Shown in pieces: positions 22,736 through 33,677 of a stretch of DNA of 64,000 nucleotides. A model generated the notes under the pieces. It did no database searches. It saw only the letters and a program-made list of their open reading frames with translations, and was not told where the DNA came from. Source of the stretch: Shinisaurus crocodilurus (Eukaryota; Chordata; Lepidosauria; Squamata; Shinisauridae); NCBI GenBank assembly GCA_021292165.1, contig CM037877.1, positions 219,149,350-219,213,349 on the forward strand. Reading direction: 5' to 3'. How positions within the stretch are numbered: position 1 is the stretch's first letter; every line of letters starts with the position of its first letter. A program made the translations under genes and the position numbers.

Positions 22736-23305
22736 CAACAGAGTTAAAACAAATACAAAATTAAAATGATTAAAATGAATAAAAAGCCTGTGAGAATAGA
22801 AAGGTCTTCACCTGACGCCAGAAAGAGTATAATGTAGGCGCCAGGTGAGCCTCTTTGGGGAGCCCATTCCACAACCAGGGTGCCACAGCAGAAAAGGCCC
22901 TCCTCCTGGTAGCCACCTGTCTCACTTCCTTTGGCAGGGGCTCTTGGAGAAGGACCGCTGAAGAAGATCTTAGTGTCTGGGCAGGTACATATGGGAGGAG
23001 ACAATCCTTCAGATACCCTGGCCCCAAGCCGTTTGGGGCGAATGTTAGTACCAGCACTTTGAATTGGGCCCGGAAGCAGACTGGCAGCCAGTGCAGATGA
23101 GAAAGCACTGGCATAATATGTTCACGTTGGCAATCCCCGTTAATAATCTCGCTGCCCTATTTTGGAACAGCTGAAGTTTCCGGACCGTTTTCAAAGGCAG
23201 CCCCACGTATAAAGCATTGCAGTAATCCAAACGAGAGGTTACCAGAGCATGGATAACAGTAGCTAGGCTATCTCTGTCCAGATAAGTACGTAGTTGGTAT
23301 ATGTG
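22736..23305 (-). mobile_element. L2 LINE C-terminal fragment (antisense)
   Basis: The minus strand encodes the end of an L2 reverse transcriptase in two frames. The first has DYCNALYVGLPLKTVRKLQ and QNRAARLLTG (23045-23230). The second has LHWLPVCFRAQFKVL, GPGYLKD, AFSAVAPWLWNGLPKE and VKTFLFSQAF (22770-23114). A frameshift separates them. These motifs are diagnostic for the L2 clade. It is head-on to the sense fragments on each side. Confidence 0.88.
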
Positions 23306-23665
23306 GCAGAAGCCTCCCTCATTGCCTCACCACTGGGGGAAATTCATTGAGTAGTGGCACAAAATAGGGCCTTCTCCATGGTGGCACCCTGACTTTGGAA
23401 TGACCTCCTCCAAGAGTTACATCTGGTGCCAACTTTACAATCAGTTCAGTGCCTAGCTAAGACCCATTTGTTTACCTGTGCATTTATGAGCAGAGCTGCC
23501 ATTGTAATGAATTGGACTGGACCTACTGCTGATTGTTTTCTTTACTGATTACCTATTTTTATTACATGCTTTTTTTTTTCATTTCTTTTATCATTGGTTG
23601 TTTTTAATATTGCTGTTACCCGCCATGGGATTTTTTTTTATGAAGGGTGGGATATCAGTAGAACT
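23306..23665 (+). mobile_element. L2 LINE 3' end
   Basis: Another sense L2 tail. 'agggccttctccatggtggcaccctgactttggaatgacc' corresponds to the RAFS-VAP-LWN region in decayed form. A T-rich UTR and a 'gggtgggatatcagta' end follow. It is the last of five LINE fragments packed into 1.8 kb. Confidence 0.72.
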
Positions 23666-24613
23666 AACTAATGGAAGATTCGTGTTTCTCATATTGTTGC
23701 CCCATGTTTTCTGCCATATATTGCTAAGGAATTACTATTTGTCAACATACCAAGTATCCTGTGTTTCTCTTCCTTATAAGCACTGCAGCCTCATAAAGGG
23801 AGGCTCTCTTCACAAACAAATCATCACCTGTCACCTCACGGTCTTTTAAACAAAGGTAAATCTTACGTGGATGGAATCTGATTCAGATTGCAATCCTGCA
23901 TCCACATTTTTCTCTTTATTTCTTTTGGGCTTTGATTAGATCCACATAGTACAGTATTATATAAAATTATAGAAAGGCAGGAAGACTTGCTCATGCATTA
24001 ATTATTCCACTTTCCCTCTTCATTAGCAGCCCCCCCTGCCCCCGGAGGCCATCTTAATCAAGTACTCTGAAAAGAGTTTTCTGTTGGATTGAAATCATAA
24101 GGTAACAGCTCAGAGGTGCACATTATGGCATAGCAGGCACCCTAGAATGAAGCTTGATTACTGATTTTTCCCCTTTTCTGCTAACGATGTTAAACAAAAA
24201 GATCACAATATGTTTCCATACTAACGTTTTTTAAAAGCTCAGCAAGGCATACAAAATTAATAGCTTCACAGGAATATGGTTTAATGACTCTTAGAACAGT
24301 CCTAAAGCTTAGTGAAAATCGACATAAGTGGCTTCATTTCTTGCAAGCCAATCCTCATCACATTTAAATAGAAGTAAGTCCAACTGGGTTCAGTGGAACT
24401 GACTTCCTTGTAAGTGTGCTTTAGACTCTAGTGTTGTAGCTTTAGCCTTTGCATACTTACTTGGAAACAATTCCTACTGAATTCAATGTCGCTTGCTTCC
24501 AAGTAAGTGTGTGTGCCTAGGCCTGCAGCCTCACAATTTAGTCCTGTACATGTCTATGGAGAAGTAAGCCCCATTGAGCTCAAGTAATTGTGGCCTGTTG
24601 TTACATCATCTGG
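23666..24613. other. unique sequence plus decayed palindromic MITEs
   Basis: 24370-24440 and 24450-24560 contain 'aagtaagtcc…ttcagtgg…cttccttgtaagtgtg'-like arms, remnants of a common reptile palindromic MITE. The rest is unassigned. A C-run is near 24030. Confidence 0.45.
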
Positions 24614-25174
24614 TTCGGTGGTCACTTATGTATATTAAAAAAAAAGAAAAGGAAATGGATAACCATAAAAAAGGACAAAAGATCACTGATTTGGATTAAA
24701 TTTGCATATGCTAATTTATATGTATAGATGCAAATTTAGAAATAATTATTGTAATTTAAATAGAAATACAGTACATCTCACCATACAAGGCATGTGGCTT
24801 ATGCTGGCTCAGCTTGACTGAGTGTGGAAAGCTAAGCAGGGTCAGGCCTGGTTATTACTTGGATGGGAGACGCCCTCCTCTGGTTTCCTGCATTGAGCAG
24901 TGGGTTGGACTCGATGGCCTGTAGGCCCCTTCCAACTCTATAATCTATGAAAACCTATTGTGTGGAAGACTGTGACTGGGTGACCTGTGTGCCTGCCTGT
25001 TCACCCATGTACCACCTGCCTGTTCAGCTTGCTTTCCAGGTACTATCTGTTGATGGGCAACAGTTCTTGTGGTTCTTTATCTTTAAACCAGAAATAGACA
25101 AGACAGCCCTTCAAATACAGGATGCCTTCAAACAGAGGACTTTCCTCCATGAAAGAGGACACACAACCACTGTA
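24614..25174. mobile_element. ~410-bp MITE family, copy C (interrupted)
   Basis: Starts 'ttcggtggtcacttatg', contains 'aaatttgcatatgctaat' and 'catctcaccata', and resumes after the insertion with 'gactgtgactgggtgacc'. It ends with 'cttcaaacagaggac…ggacacacaaccac'. A 5S-derived SINE (24787-24952) sits between the 'caccata' landmark and the rest. Confidence 0.7.
24787..24952 (+). mobile_element. 5S-rRNA-derived SINE with CR1 tail
   Basis: The head aligns with vertebrate 5S rRNA through the internal promoter. The A box is AAGCTAAGCAGGGT, the intermediate element is GCCTGGTT and the C box is ACTTGGATGGGAGAC. Immediately after the C box it continues with 'ttcctgcattgagcag' and 'ggttggactcgatggcc', the terminal part of CR1 3' UTRs (compare 7456-7530), and ends in a CTATAATCTATGA tail. 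It is nested in MITE copy C. It would use CR1 machinery for mobilisation by inference. Confidence 0.88.
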
Positions 25175-25479
25175 ACATCTGGGTATCTCAAAATGAGAGC
25201 AAAAAAAGAGGGGGGGGAGGAAGAAGCAGGTTTGTCAAATGCAAGAATTTCTTTCTGTTGATGGTGCTCAGATTCATTCACTTCATTTCAGCAGTTTCAT
25301 TTAATTCACATTGACATCTTTGATTCACTTCAGCTGTATTTCTTCTACTTTGCCAACTTCAGCTAAAACTGAAGCAGCCACTTCACATCCATTTTAGTGA
25401 TATGTGCAATGAAGAGGGTTTTTTATAAAACAAAAACAAAACAAAAGCAGAAGCAGTTAATCTGAAACAGCAAGGCAAG

Positions 25480-25870
25480 GATTATAGCAATTCTTTAATT
25501 AGCCAGCAACAACAACAACAACAACAACAACAACACATAAAGAGTGGTATGCAACATAATCTAAAGAGCAGGATACAACATAATCATAAAGCTGTATAAT
25601 ATAATCAATAAAAAAACAAATACAACAGCCAATTTCTAAAAGCTGTAACAAAGAATGTAATACAACCAACACTTAAAAAAATAAATAAAAACAAAATCCT
25701 AACACCAGCAAGGGTAAAAAAGATGTTACACATTAAAAGTGGCAGCAATATAACTTGGTGTTCCACATGAAAAGCCCATTGAAATAAAAGTGTCTTCAAT
25801 TTCTGGAGAAAAAGACACAAAGAGAAAGCCTGATGATTTTCAATTGGGAGGACACTGCAGTGTCACAGTA
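25480..25870 (-). mobile_element. L2-like LINE 3' end (antisense)
   Basis: The minus strand reads 'LQKLKTLLFQWAFH', the last residues of an L2-type ORF, followed by an A/T-rich UTR. The UTR includes a (CAA)n run (about 25508-25535 on the plus strand). Confidence 0.65.
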
Positions 25871-26152
25871 CTGCCACACAAAGGACCCTGTCTCTCATTC
25901 TCACTTGCTGAATCTCATGACTTTATGCTACTCTCTTCTACTGATTGGAAGGTGTGACAAGGTGGTGAGTTTTCCAGTGCTGGTATAAAACTTTGATCCC
26001 AGTCCCACTTTCTCAGCAATGAGTGTCCCAATTGTCAGAATTGGATTTTAGTCACTTGCTTGCTGAAAAGCCTGTGTGGGCTACTACTTGTCCATATGGC
26101 ATCTGCTATTCAAGAGCTAGAAAGAAAGGGCATGTATATTTGCTTAGTCCCA

Positions 26153-26300
26153 GGGTCTGATCTGAGGACACCTTGCTGCAGCTAAACAGGTCTGAGTCTG
26201 GTCAGTGCCTGGATAAGAGACTGTCTGGGAATCTTAAGTGTGCCACCTTCAGTTCCATCATGAAAGTAAGGTACAATATAAATATCATCATAATAATGAA
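26153..26300 (+). mobile_element. 5S-derived SINE, non-CR1 tail
   Basis: Decayed 5S-like head: 'gctgcagctaaacaggtctg', then 'ctggtcagtgcctggataagagac' (C-box region, in two parts), and 'tgtctgggaatc', which extends past the C box as in 5S rRNA. The tail 'ttccatcatgaaagtaagg' and 'tacaatataaat' differs from the CR1 tail and ends in ATCATAATAATGA. It resembles the 5S-Sauria SINEs described as having RTE-type tails (recall, not checked). Confidence 0.72.
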
Positions 26301-26589
26301 CTGGTTAATACACAATACACAATTAATATTACAGGACCATGCTAAATGCTTACAAATTTACCAATAAAAAAGTTATTAAATGACAAACGACCCTTTGAGA
26401 TTAGAACGTAAGCATTTGAACATTTGAAGAAAACTTTTTTGGACTATGCAAATATTACTTAGGTCAGTTAGGTGTCTGGCTTGCACTGTTCTAATAGTTT
26501 ACGGTACTGCAGTACTAGCTCTTTATGGTGCTGGCTACATCCAGTCTACGGGGCAGAACCAAGTCACCTAGTTCTACTTCCTGTTAGGG

Positions 26590-26870
26590 CAGGGGTGGGG
26601 AACCTTAGACCCACCCCTGGGGTCCTAATCTGGCCATCTGGATTTCCCCAGATGGCCCCACCCCTTTCCCCTTGCCACACCCCCATTGTTGGGTGGTTTC
26701 CCAGCTTGTGTGCAATTTTTACCCATTCTAAAAGGTTAAATGCCTCTCCTAAGGCTTAGTTACTGGCAGTAAGAGCATTAATATACAATATGCTTTTATT
26801 TTTTGTATCTTTCGCCTTTGGCCTCAGCCACCACTGGAATGTGGGTTCCGAGGGCTTGGCCTGGTTGTTG
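26590..26870. mobile_element. hAT-like MITE
   Basis: Begins CAGGGGTGGGGAACCTTAGA. The interior block 'gtggtttcccagcttgtgtg…cctctcctaaggcttagtta' is shared with 521-865, so both belong to one family. The right end is too decayed to place exactly. Confidence 0.6.
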
Positions 26871-26897
26871 TCTGTGATCTGCAAGGTGGCTTCTTTT

Positions 26898-27058
26898 GTA
26901 GCTCACGCAGCTGGCTCAGCTTGTCTGAGCGTGGAAAGCTAAGCAGGGTCAGGCCTGGTTATTACTTGGATGGGAGACCCCTCCTCTAGTTTCCTGCATT
27001 GAGCAGGGGGTTGGACTCGATGGCCTTGTAGGCTCCTTCCAACTCTATGATCTGTGAA
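26898..27058 (+). mobile_element. 5S-rRNA-derived SINE with CR1 tail
   Basis: Same structure as 24787. The 5S A box, intermediate element and C box (GGATGGGAGAC) are well preserved, and the junction reads 'gagacccctcctctag'. The CR1 block from 'cctgcattgagcagg' follows, ending 'aactctatgatctgtg'. Confidence 0.9.
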
Positions 27059-28224
27059 ATCTTTACATACATGCCCATTTGTTCTTCTTGTCATACTGCC
27101 CATCATACAGTTCTACATTTAATAGATAAGATGGTTGCATGGTGGACTTTTCACCCCATTGATACTCCAGCCTTTCCAGTTGGAGTCCTTGCATTGCTAC
27201 CAATTCTGCAGGGCATCTACATCTCAGTTTTGAACAAGCTCTGCTGTAGTGATGGTCATCAATACATGGAAGTATAAATATGGTTTCTGCTCATGGAGTT
27301 ACATGATCCTATATTACTTTTATACTGCAGTGGCACATTCTAATTTTGGACCTACAGTAAGTGCTTGCTGCACCGAATTGGGAGCCTGCCACAGTCAAGC
27401 ATGACACATTTTCAGCAATAAAAAGATCCCTGCGTGCTATTTAGAACATCTCCCTCCTCAAAGCAGTCTTATGGGTGACCTAACTGATGACTGTCAGTTG
27501 CTTTGTGATCCTTCTGAACAGTACACACAGTATTTGTCATGCTGGCGTTTACACATCATTAAGTGTTTCGTGTCTAGTTGTGGCGGGTTCTGGACCCATA
27601 TCTATAATTAATACACAATTGGTAAACAGACTTCTATTGCTTTAAACCTTCTGACCTCCCTGTCTATTCGTCCCTCCTTCTGGTGCTTTCTGCTGCACCT
27701 GACTGGAAATGTCGACAGTAATAAACGGCTTGGCAAAACAATTATGCGCATTAAGATAGGGAGGATGGAACTGAGGTCAAAACTATTTTCTTTCTATAAT
27801 TACATGGGGTATAAATTCATTTTGCCATGAATAAAAGCAACACAAAAGGTCGTTGAGAGTAGAAAGGAATCAGATGGCCAGCCCAGCAATTTAATCAAGG
27901 GCTAAATCCAGGACCATTAGCCTCTCTGTGTTGCTTTTACACAGGCATTTAATTTGTAAATATTGCCTTAACTTTTAGCCGGCTGGGGGGAATTGAAATG
28001 GAAAAGCACTTAAGCCTGGGTTTTCCTCTTATCATGACATCATCCTACTCTGCCCTATCAGCAGCATCCTTTTTTTTTCCTTTTCTTTTTTTACAGGAGG
28101 AGCAAGTCTTCATCTGAGAGTGATTAATTGTTGGTGCCTGCACAGCGCTTGACTGACTGGTTATGTCAAGACAGAGACCTGTAAATCAAAGAGAACATAG
28201 GTAGGGCTGCTTGCTTGGCCCCGG
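27059..28224. other. unique sequence, possible conserved element
   Basis: No gene or repeat family recognised. 27590-28010 has the texture of conserved non-coding DNA: AT-rich, many homeodomain-like TAATTA and ATTA cores, no repeat relatives in the window. A poly-T/C tract is at 28069-28092. Confidence 0.35.
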
Positions 28225-28665
28225 TAGGGATGTGCAAATCAGCAAAACTTGAGCTCTCCAAAGTTCTCCGAATTCCACCTCATAGCTCATTCTGACTTGA
28301 GTCCTGTATCAGATTGTGAGCTTTGGGGTTGTTGTTGTTTTCTTTTTGCATGAAAATCCATCTGCATTTTTGCACCTATTTTCCCAAATGTACACATCAG
28401 TTGTGTGCATCTGTGAAATGTACACATTCTTTTCCCATCGATTAAAGCATTTTTGTGTGCATCTTTCAAAAGTATGCATTTTAATGCACATTTTTGAAAT
28501 GTACACATGCTGTTAAACACATTTTGGGGGGGTTCCACGAATCACATGGCAAGCTCGGAAATGTACGGACTTCGACTGCAGATTGCATCTGAGTTTGTGT
28601 TTCTTCCGAAAGGTGTGAATTGGGTAAAATTGCTGATCAAGAACAAACTGAAATGAATTTCTCAT
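28225..28665. mobile_element. hAT-like MITE with internal minisatellite
   Basis: Starts 'tagggatgtgcaaatcagc', related to the end at 61042-61075 read in reverse (CAGGGATGCTCAAACTTGC). The middle (28370-28515) repeats 'aaatgtacacat' and 'tgtgcat' motifs at irregular 30-40 bp spacing. The open frames here are by-products of the repeat. Confidence 0.55.
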
Positions 28666-28779
28666 AGAGCCCTATGGTGGGGTGGAAGCTCTGAAGAAAA
28701 TGAGTGTTCCTCAGTTGCCTTGCAAGAAAACTAACAGAGATGGCTGTATGTAGTTTGAACAGATCATGGGTATGAACTG

Positions 28780-29041
28780 GTGGGCACGGGGTTGGCTATG
28801 TCCTACTGGGCCCTACTGGGCTCTCAGCCTAATTTCAAAAGACCTCTGCATGCAAACCTCTTGCAAGAGCGATCTATCCCTTCCCTGGCAGACTGCTGCC
28901 TGGGAAATAAGAGGGGGAGAGTGAAAAGTGGGTGGCCCACCCACTTTTGTCTTGGGCCTTGCCCACCACTGACATGCAGACCCTCATAGATTATCCATGA
29001 AAGAATGAGGCCCTCGACAGAATAAAGGTTGCCCACCCTTG
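28780..29041. mobile_element. possible hAT-like MITE
   Basis: The right end, read on the minus strand, begins 'aagggtgggcaacctttatt', a typical hAT-MITE start. The matching left end near 28780 (tggtgggcacggggttggc) is poorly preserved. Non-coding. Confidence 0.4.
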
Positions 29042-30674
29042 CTTTAATTACATCCCAGAGGCAGCTGATAAGCCACTGTTGTAGACAGAATGCAGGATGA
29101 TCCAGCCATTCTTATGATGTTCGTGTCACATTTCCACTTACTATTTGGTGCATACTGTATTTTGATGTCTAATACTGTTAAATGTACCCCAATTCTCTCA
29201 GCAGTGAGACTTGTTTGTCAGAGGTGCAGCACTTACCCACGTTTGAGTTCCCTGGAAGATAATTGGCATTTTGTAATATTTGTCTTTATTTACGAATACA
29301 CAGGTCGAGCATAGGTGCAGGTACAGCTTTAATGCTCCAACAGACACCCAGAGTTCTCTGTGCCCATATCAGATCTCCAGGGGGGCTGCCAGCATCTTAT
29401 GATGCTTTGGAGCCCCAAATAACTCACCTCTCTGTGACCTTTCTCAGTCTGAATCTCAAACTGTCACTACAGTCTTGCCTTTACACAGACTTCCTTAGCT
29501 GTGAGTAGGGAGAGATCCCGCACTCTGTGCCTTCTAGCCATTCAAAAGGCCATTTCTTGACAGCTAGCAGCCAATCTCCCTAACAAACAGAACTTTGTCA
29601 GGACTATTATTGATAAGTCCAAGTCTTTGGCCAGGTAGGCAACCTAGAATGGAAAACCAATTCACAGAAATCTGATAGAAAACTCATAACAATAGAAATG
29701 AATACACTGAGTTTTGCAATGGACAGTAAACATGTATACCTTTAGAATCCTTCTCCTTTTTGCTTATGGTTTGTTTTTTGTTTTGCTTTCAAGGCACTCC
29801 TTGGCCTCTTGACTGTATCAACCAATCCATCCTGTTTCCATAAGTATCAACCAGTATTGAAATAAGGCTGTTGAAGCTGAAATAAGGTTTATTAAACTGT
29901 AACAAGGTTTGTTACTCTGCTAATACGGCATATAAAAAGGCATGAAAATCAACGGCTGACTATTACAGCTAACTCTCAATCCTTAACTTAAATAATCTTG
30001 GCCATTTTACTGAAGACTTTTATTCTCAACAGAGATTCACATTACCTAGGACATTTTCTTCGCATAAACCTGAGCTCTACAATTCCTTTGCTTAACACCA
30101 CTTCAAAAGTGCACAGTGGGGTGCAAGAGTTCTCACATGGAGACTGTACCACCTAATGTTTCACATTAGGGAGGAGTTCAACTGAAAATGGCCACACATG
30201 CAAATCACCCCCCCCTCTTTTAAATGTACTATGTCAGAGATAAGCTCTTCTCTCTGAAGTGACACTCTGGTGATTTTCATATGGGCTTGTTTTCAATGAA
30301 ATACATCTGTAAAGCACTCTAAAGCAAACTAGGACTTTGGGGGTAGCAACTAGTGGGTAGTGTTGATAATGGTTGGCCAGCTGGACCAATCAAGGCTCAT
30401 TAGACCTGTAGCCACTGACTGAGATCTGTTAACTGAAATCAGGTGGTGACTTGCATCCTTCAGTCTTTGCGTACCACATCCTCAGAATATGGTTGCTTCC
30501 TCCCTGGCTCAATGTATCAGCAGCTTGTACATCAGACCAGGGTTCTTCTGCTCCCAGCTTCCTGCTACTTTCCCCCTTTGTCCCAGTTCAGCTAAACTCT
30601 CAGCTTTGATCCTGGACCAGAGACCTATTTCATCCTTTTGCTTTGGTGCTGATCCTCCACTCGTATTCTTGCAC
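29042..30674. other. unassigned sequence
   Basis: No gene recognised. 29300-29760 is GC-richer and could be an old LTR or DNA-transposon remnant, but I see no paired ends. A short poly-T/G stretch (about 29760-29790) and a C-run (about 30207-30215) are present. Confidence 0.35.
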
Positions 30675-30890
30675 CAATTTATTTATTTAATACATTGCTA
30701 AGCTACCTTTCAAGACCAGAGCCTTCCCAAGGTGGCTTCCACAACAAAAACAATATTTAAAAAATGGATAAAATTGTATTAAATAGAAAGGATTGTAAAT
30801 CAAACCAGTTCTAATAAAATACAATTTTAAAATATCCATCAGCAAGAAAACATATCTTTGCAACACTTACAAAAGGCCTGTTCCTGTAAG
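30675..30890 (-). mobile_element. L2-like LINE 3' end (antisense)
   Basis: 'tttatttatttaatacattg', 'ctacctttcaagaccagagcc' and 'cccaaggtggct' match the antisense 3' UTR pattern seen at 4040 and 59375. No ORF remains. Confidence 0.6.
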
Positions 30891-31492
30891 GACTATGTTT
30901 GGGGATCCTGAGACCTCCCCATGTGAAACTTCAGTTAGCACTCTACCACGTCATTATAACCATTAGAACTAGCTTTTTAGAGTGCTTCTTACATTTTGCC
31001 CTTCTAATTTTGGTCTACAGGTAGAACAAGTAGGGAAGCAGTTGGTAACAGCTAAAGAAGCCCATCTTGGCAATGCAATACACAGGTAGTCAGACACAAG
31101 TCTATGCGTACATTTCATAGACCATTATAGAAAGGTTTTCTTGATGCCTGTTTCAGATGTAACAAATAGGATTATTCAGACAAAGACATGCATATTTGGC
31201 ACCTACCTGACCACTTTCCACATTCCAGCAAAATGTGAGATCCAAAACTGGTCCATCCCTGTTACTAGTTGATCATAATCAGAATGAACGGCTCAGTAGT
31301 TGTATTGGGTCTTACTTCTCTTCTATTATACTTCTTCAGGTGATGTGGGTTTGGATTCCCTGTTTTACTATGGGGCACATATTTAATAATGTCTCAGTCA
31401 GTTACAATCCAGTGCCAAAATCTTGTTGAAAATCTGGAAAGGCTTTTATAAGGGATAATCAAATTCTAAAAATACAGTTTGCTTCTTTAGTT

Positions 31493-31630
31493 CAGGGGTG
31501 GGCAGAAGGTAGATCTCCAGATGTGTCGGACTTCAACTCCCAAAAGTCCCTGCCAAAAAGTCCAATAGTCAAGAATGCTGGGAGTTGGAAGTTCAGAACA
31601 TCTGGAGATCTACTTTCTGCAGATCCATTG
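31493..31630. mobile_element. palindromic hAT MITE (~137 bp)
   Basis: 'caggggtgggcagaaggtag' and 'atctccagatg' on the left are mirrored by 'catctggagatctac' and 'tttctgcagatcc' on the right, with 'ggacttcaactccca' and its complement inside. Same family as 58360-58496, where the target duplication is visible. Confidence 0.75.
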
Positions 31631-32626
31631 ATTAATTTTCCAGCTGCTCCCACTGATATTTTAGTCCTAAAGAGTGAATCTTTGAAAAACTTTACTTTTG
31701 CAGCCTAAGCCAATGAATGATCATGTTTGCAACATGTTTAGGATCCAGCGCAAGGGCTGTTGTTACAACACATTGCAAGGATGTTGGCTGTTGTATTGTT
31801 GTATGGCCTGGGATGTTGCATCAGTGCAGCAGGGCAAGCAAGTTGATGCTGATCCACCCACTCATTCACAGTAATTTTCCTTTTCCTCAGTTTAAGTTCC
31901 AGCACAGCAACCAATTTGGTGCTTGCATGACAAGGGCTGTACTGTGCCCACTGGATGCGCCAATCAATTTCATCTCACCTTCCTGATCCGACAGTGTGGC
32001 CTTACAGCACCCCTGCTCCCACCCACCTACAGGCTCCAAGGGTAAAGACAACAAGCACTGCTAATGAGGATCTTGATGACCCATCAGAAACGAATCCCCT
32101 TAATTCAATTTGAATTTGTAAAACCCTGTGTAAGTCTCGCTCTTACTTGGAATTCTATATGGAAGAGAAGCAAAACCATGCTCACTAAATGCAGAGCATT
32201 CCTGGAGCACATTCAAAGACACAGCAGCGACATATTTGGGGTAGTGAACTTGACTGTTCCAAAGGCATAATGCTTTGTGAGCAATTTACCCAATTGCTTG
32301 TAAATTTAGGAAGACCATTTCATATGGATGTGCATGCATTACTGTTCATACTTTGCATTTAAGATGCATTACTCCACTGCTGTCTGGATAGGCTGTGGTG
32401 TACAATTGGAGCAGAAAAATGATACAGGTACATCATGTGATGAAGATAATGTTCCATGGGGCCATGCCTTTAAAACACACACACTGACAGAATGGAAGCT
32501 CTGACAGTATCCAGTAGGACTTAGCATCATATAGGCTTATACAAAACAAATTATTCTCCTTTTGAGTCCCATCTCATGATAGATTTTGTTCACAAATTAG
32601 ACTAGAATAAGGAATATCCTTTTAGG
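31631..32626. other. unique sequence, no gene seen
   Basis: No recognisable family or gene. A short (CA)n is at about 32475-32485. Confidence 0.4.
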
Positions 32627-33325
32627 TACGAGGATCGGGATATTTGTAAGAAGACCAAAACACTGGTTTATGAAGCCATTGTATTACCAAACTTTATTGT
32701 ATGCCTGCGAAACATGGACTATCTATAAACATCACTTCCACCTCCTTGAAAGGTTTCATCAACGTTGCCTAGACGAACAAATGTCAGTGTACTGGAAGAA
32801 GCAAAGACTACTAGCATTGAAAAAATGATCCTTCAACACCAACTTCAGTGGACCGGTCATGTTGTTCGAATGCCTGACTGCCGTCTCCCAAAGCAGTTAC
32901 TTTACTCCCAACTCAAGGATGGAAAGCGGAATATCGGTGGTCAATATAAGCGGTTTAAAGATGTTCATAAGGCTAATCTAAAAAAATGCAATATAAACAT
33001 CGAAAACTGGGAAGCTCTGGCCCATGAACGATCTAAATGGAGGTTGGCCTTTCACAAAGGTTCCATGGACTTTGAAGAAGCCCGAGTGCAAGGTGAAAGG
33101 GAGAAACGTGCTAAGCGAAAAGCACGTCAAATGAATCCTTTACAGGACCATCTTCTATCTGGTAACCTGTGTCCTCACTGTGGGAAGCTGTGTGGATCTA
33201 GAATTGGCCTCCACAGTCACTTACGGACCCATCGCTAGAGTCTACACAATCTTCTTTAGAATTTCCTCCTTTTATCCCGGAAGACAATCTTACTCGGTCA
33301 CGAGTGATCGCCTGATGATGATGAT
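32627..33325 (+). mobile_element. RTE-like LINE, 5'-truncated copy 1
   Basis: Near-identical to 43741-44475 of copy 2. It contains only the end of the ORF and a very short 3' UTR, which ends 'ggtcacgagtgatcgcc' followed by a (TGA)n tail, a style typical of RTE-type LINEs. Relative to copy 2 it lacks about 35 bp after 'catcaacgttgcct' and has a 1-base difference in 'ccaa(a)cttta'. No target duplication was found. Confidence 0.82.
32765..33238 (+). pseudogene. LINE ORF C-terminus with C2H2 zinc finger
   Basis: A 157-residue open frame, the C-terminal third of a non-LTR reverse-transcriptase protein. It reads LQWTGHVVRMPDCRLPKQLL, a basic linker (REKRAKRKARQ), and ends with CPHCGKLCGSRIGLHSHLRT-H-R. 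This is a single C2H2 finger (C-x2-C-x12-H-x3-H). LRWTGHxxRM-type motifs are found downstream of the RT domain in RTE-like LINEs. The RT core is absent, so it is a dead fragment. The finger is intact here and in copy 2. Confidence 0.8.
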
Positions 33326-33677
33326 GACTCTACTGTATGTGAATTACTCAATGATTACAGAATTCATTTATAGAATGAATGAATAAATGTGATTGTGTGA
33401 TTAACCTTTGAATTAGGTCATCCAAAAAGGGGGGTTAAGTCTCTATCCTATTGTTTTGGACTGGAGTGGGGTCCTTGACAGAAAAAAAATCTGTCCATAT
33501 CTGTGCTAAATAGCTTCTATACAATGGTTGTATTCCTGTTAAGTCCTATTGCACATAAACATGCAAACAACGGGACTGTCCTTTTACATTTAAAGTTATC
33601 CTTTTTTTCTCCAATGTGTCTTTTTTAAACAAATATTTACAAAATATATTAATTTTAAAATTTGTTATAGTAATTTA

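Noticed and set aside
24787..24952. A functional 5S rRNA gene
   Set aside because: Only the promoter-containing part resembles 5S; the 5' third is diverged and the 3' end is CR1. The same structure is dispersed in several places.
28309..28538. Cysteine/lysine-rich short proteins on the minus strand
   Set aside because: Three overlapping frames are all generated by the internal repeats of a MITE.
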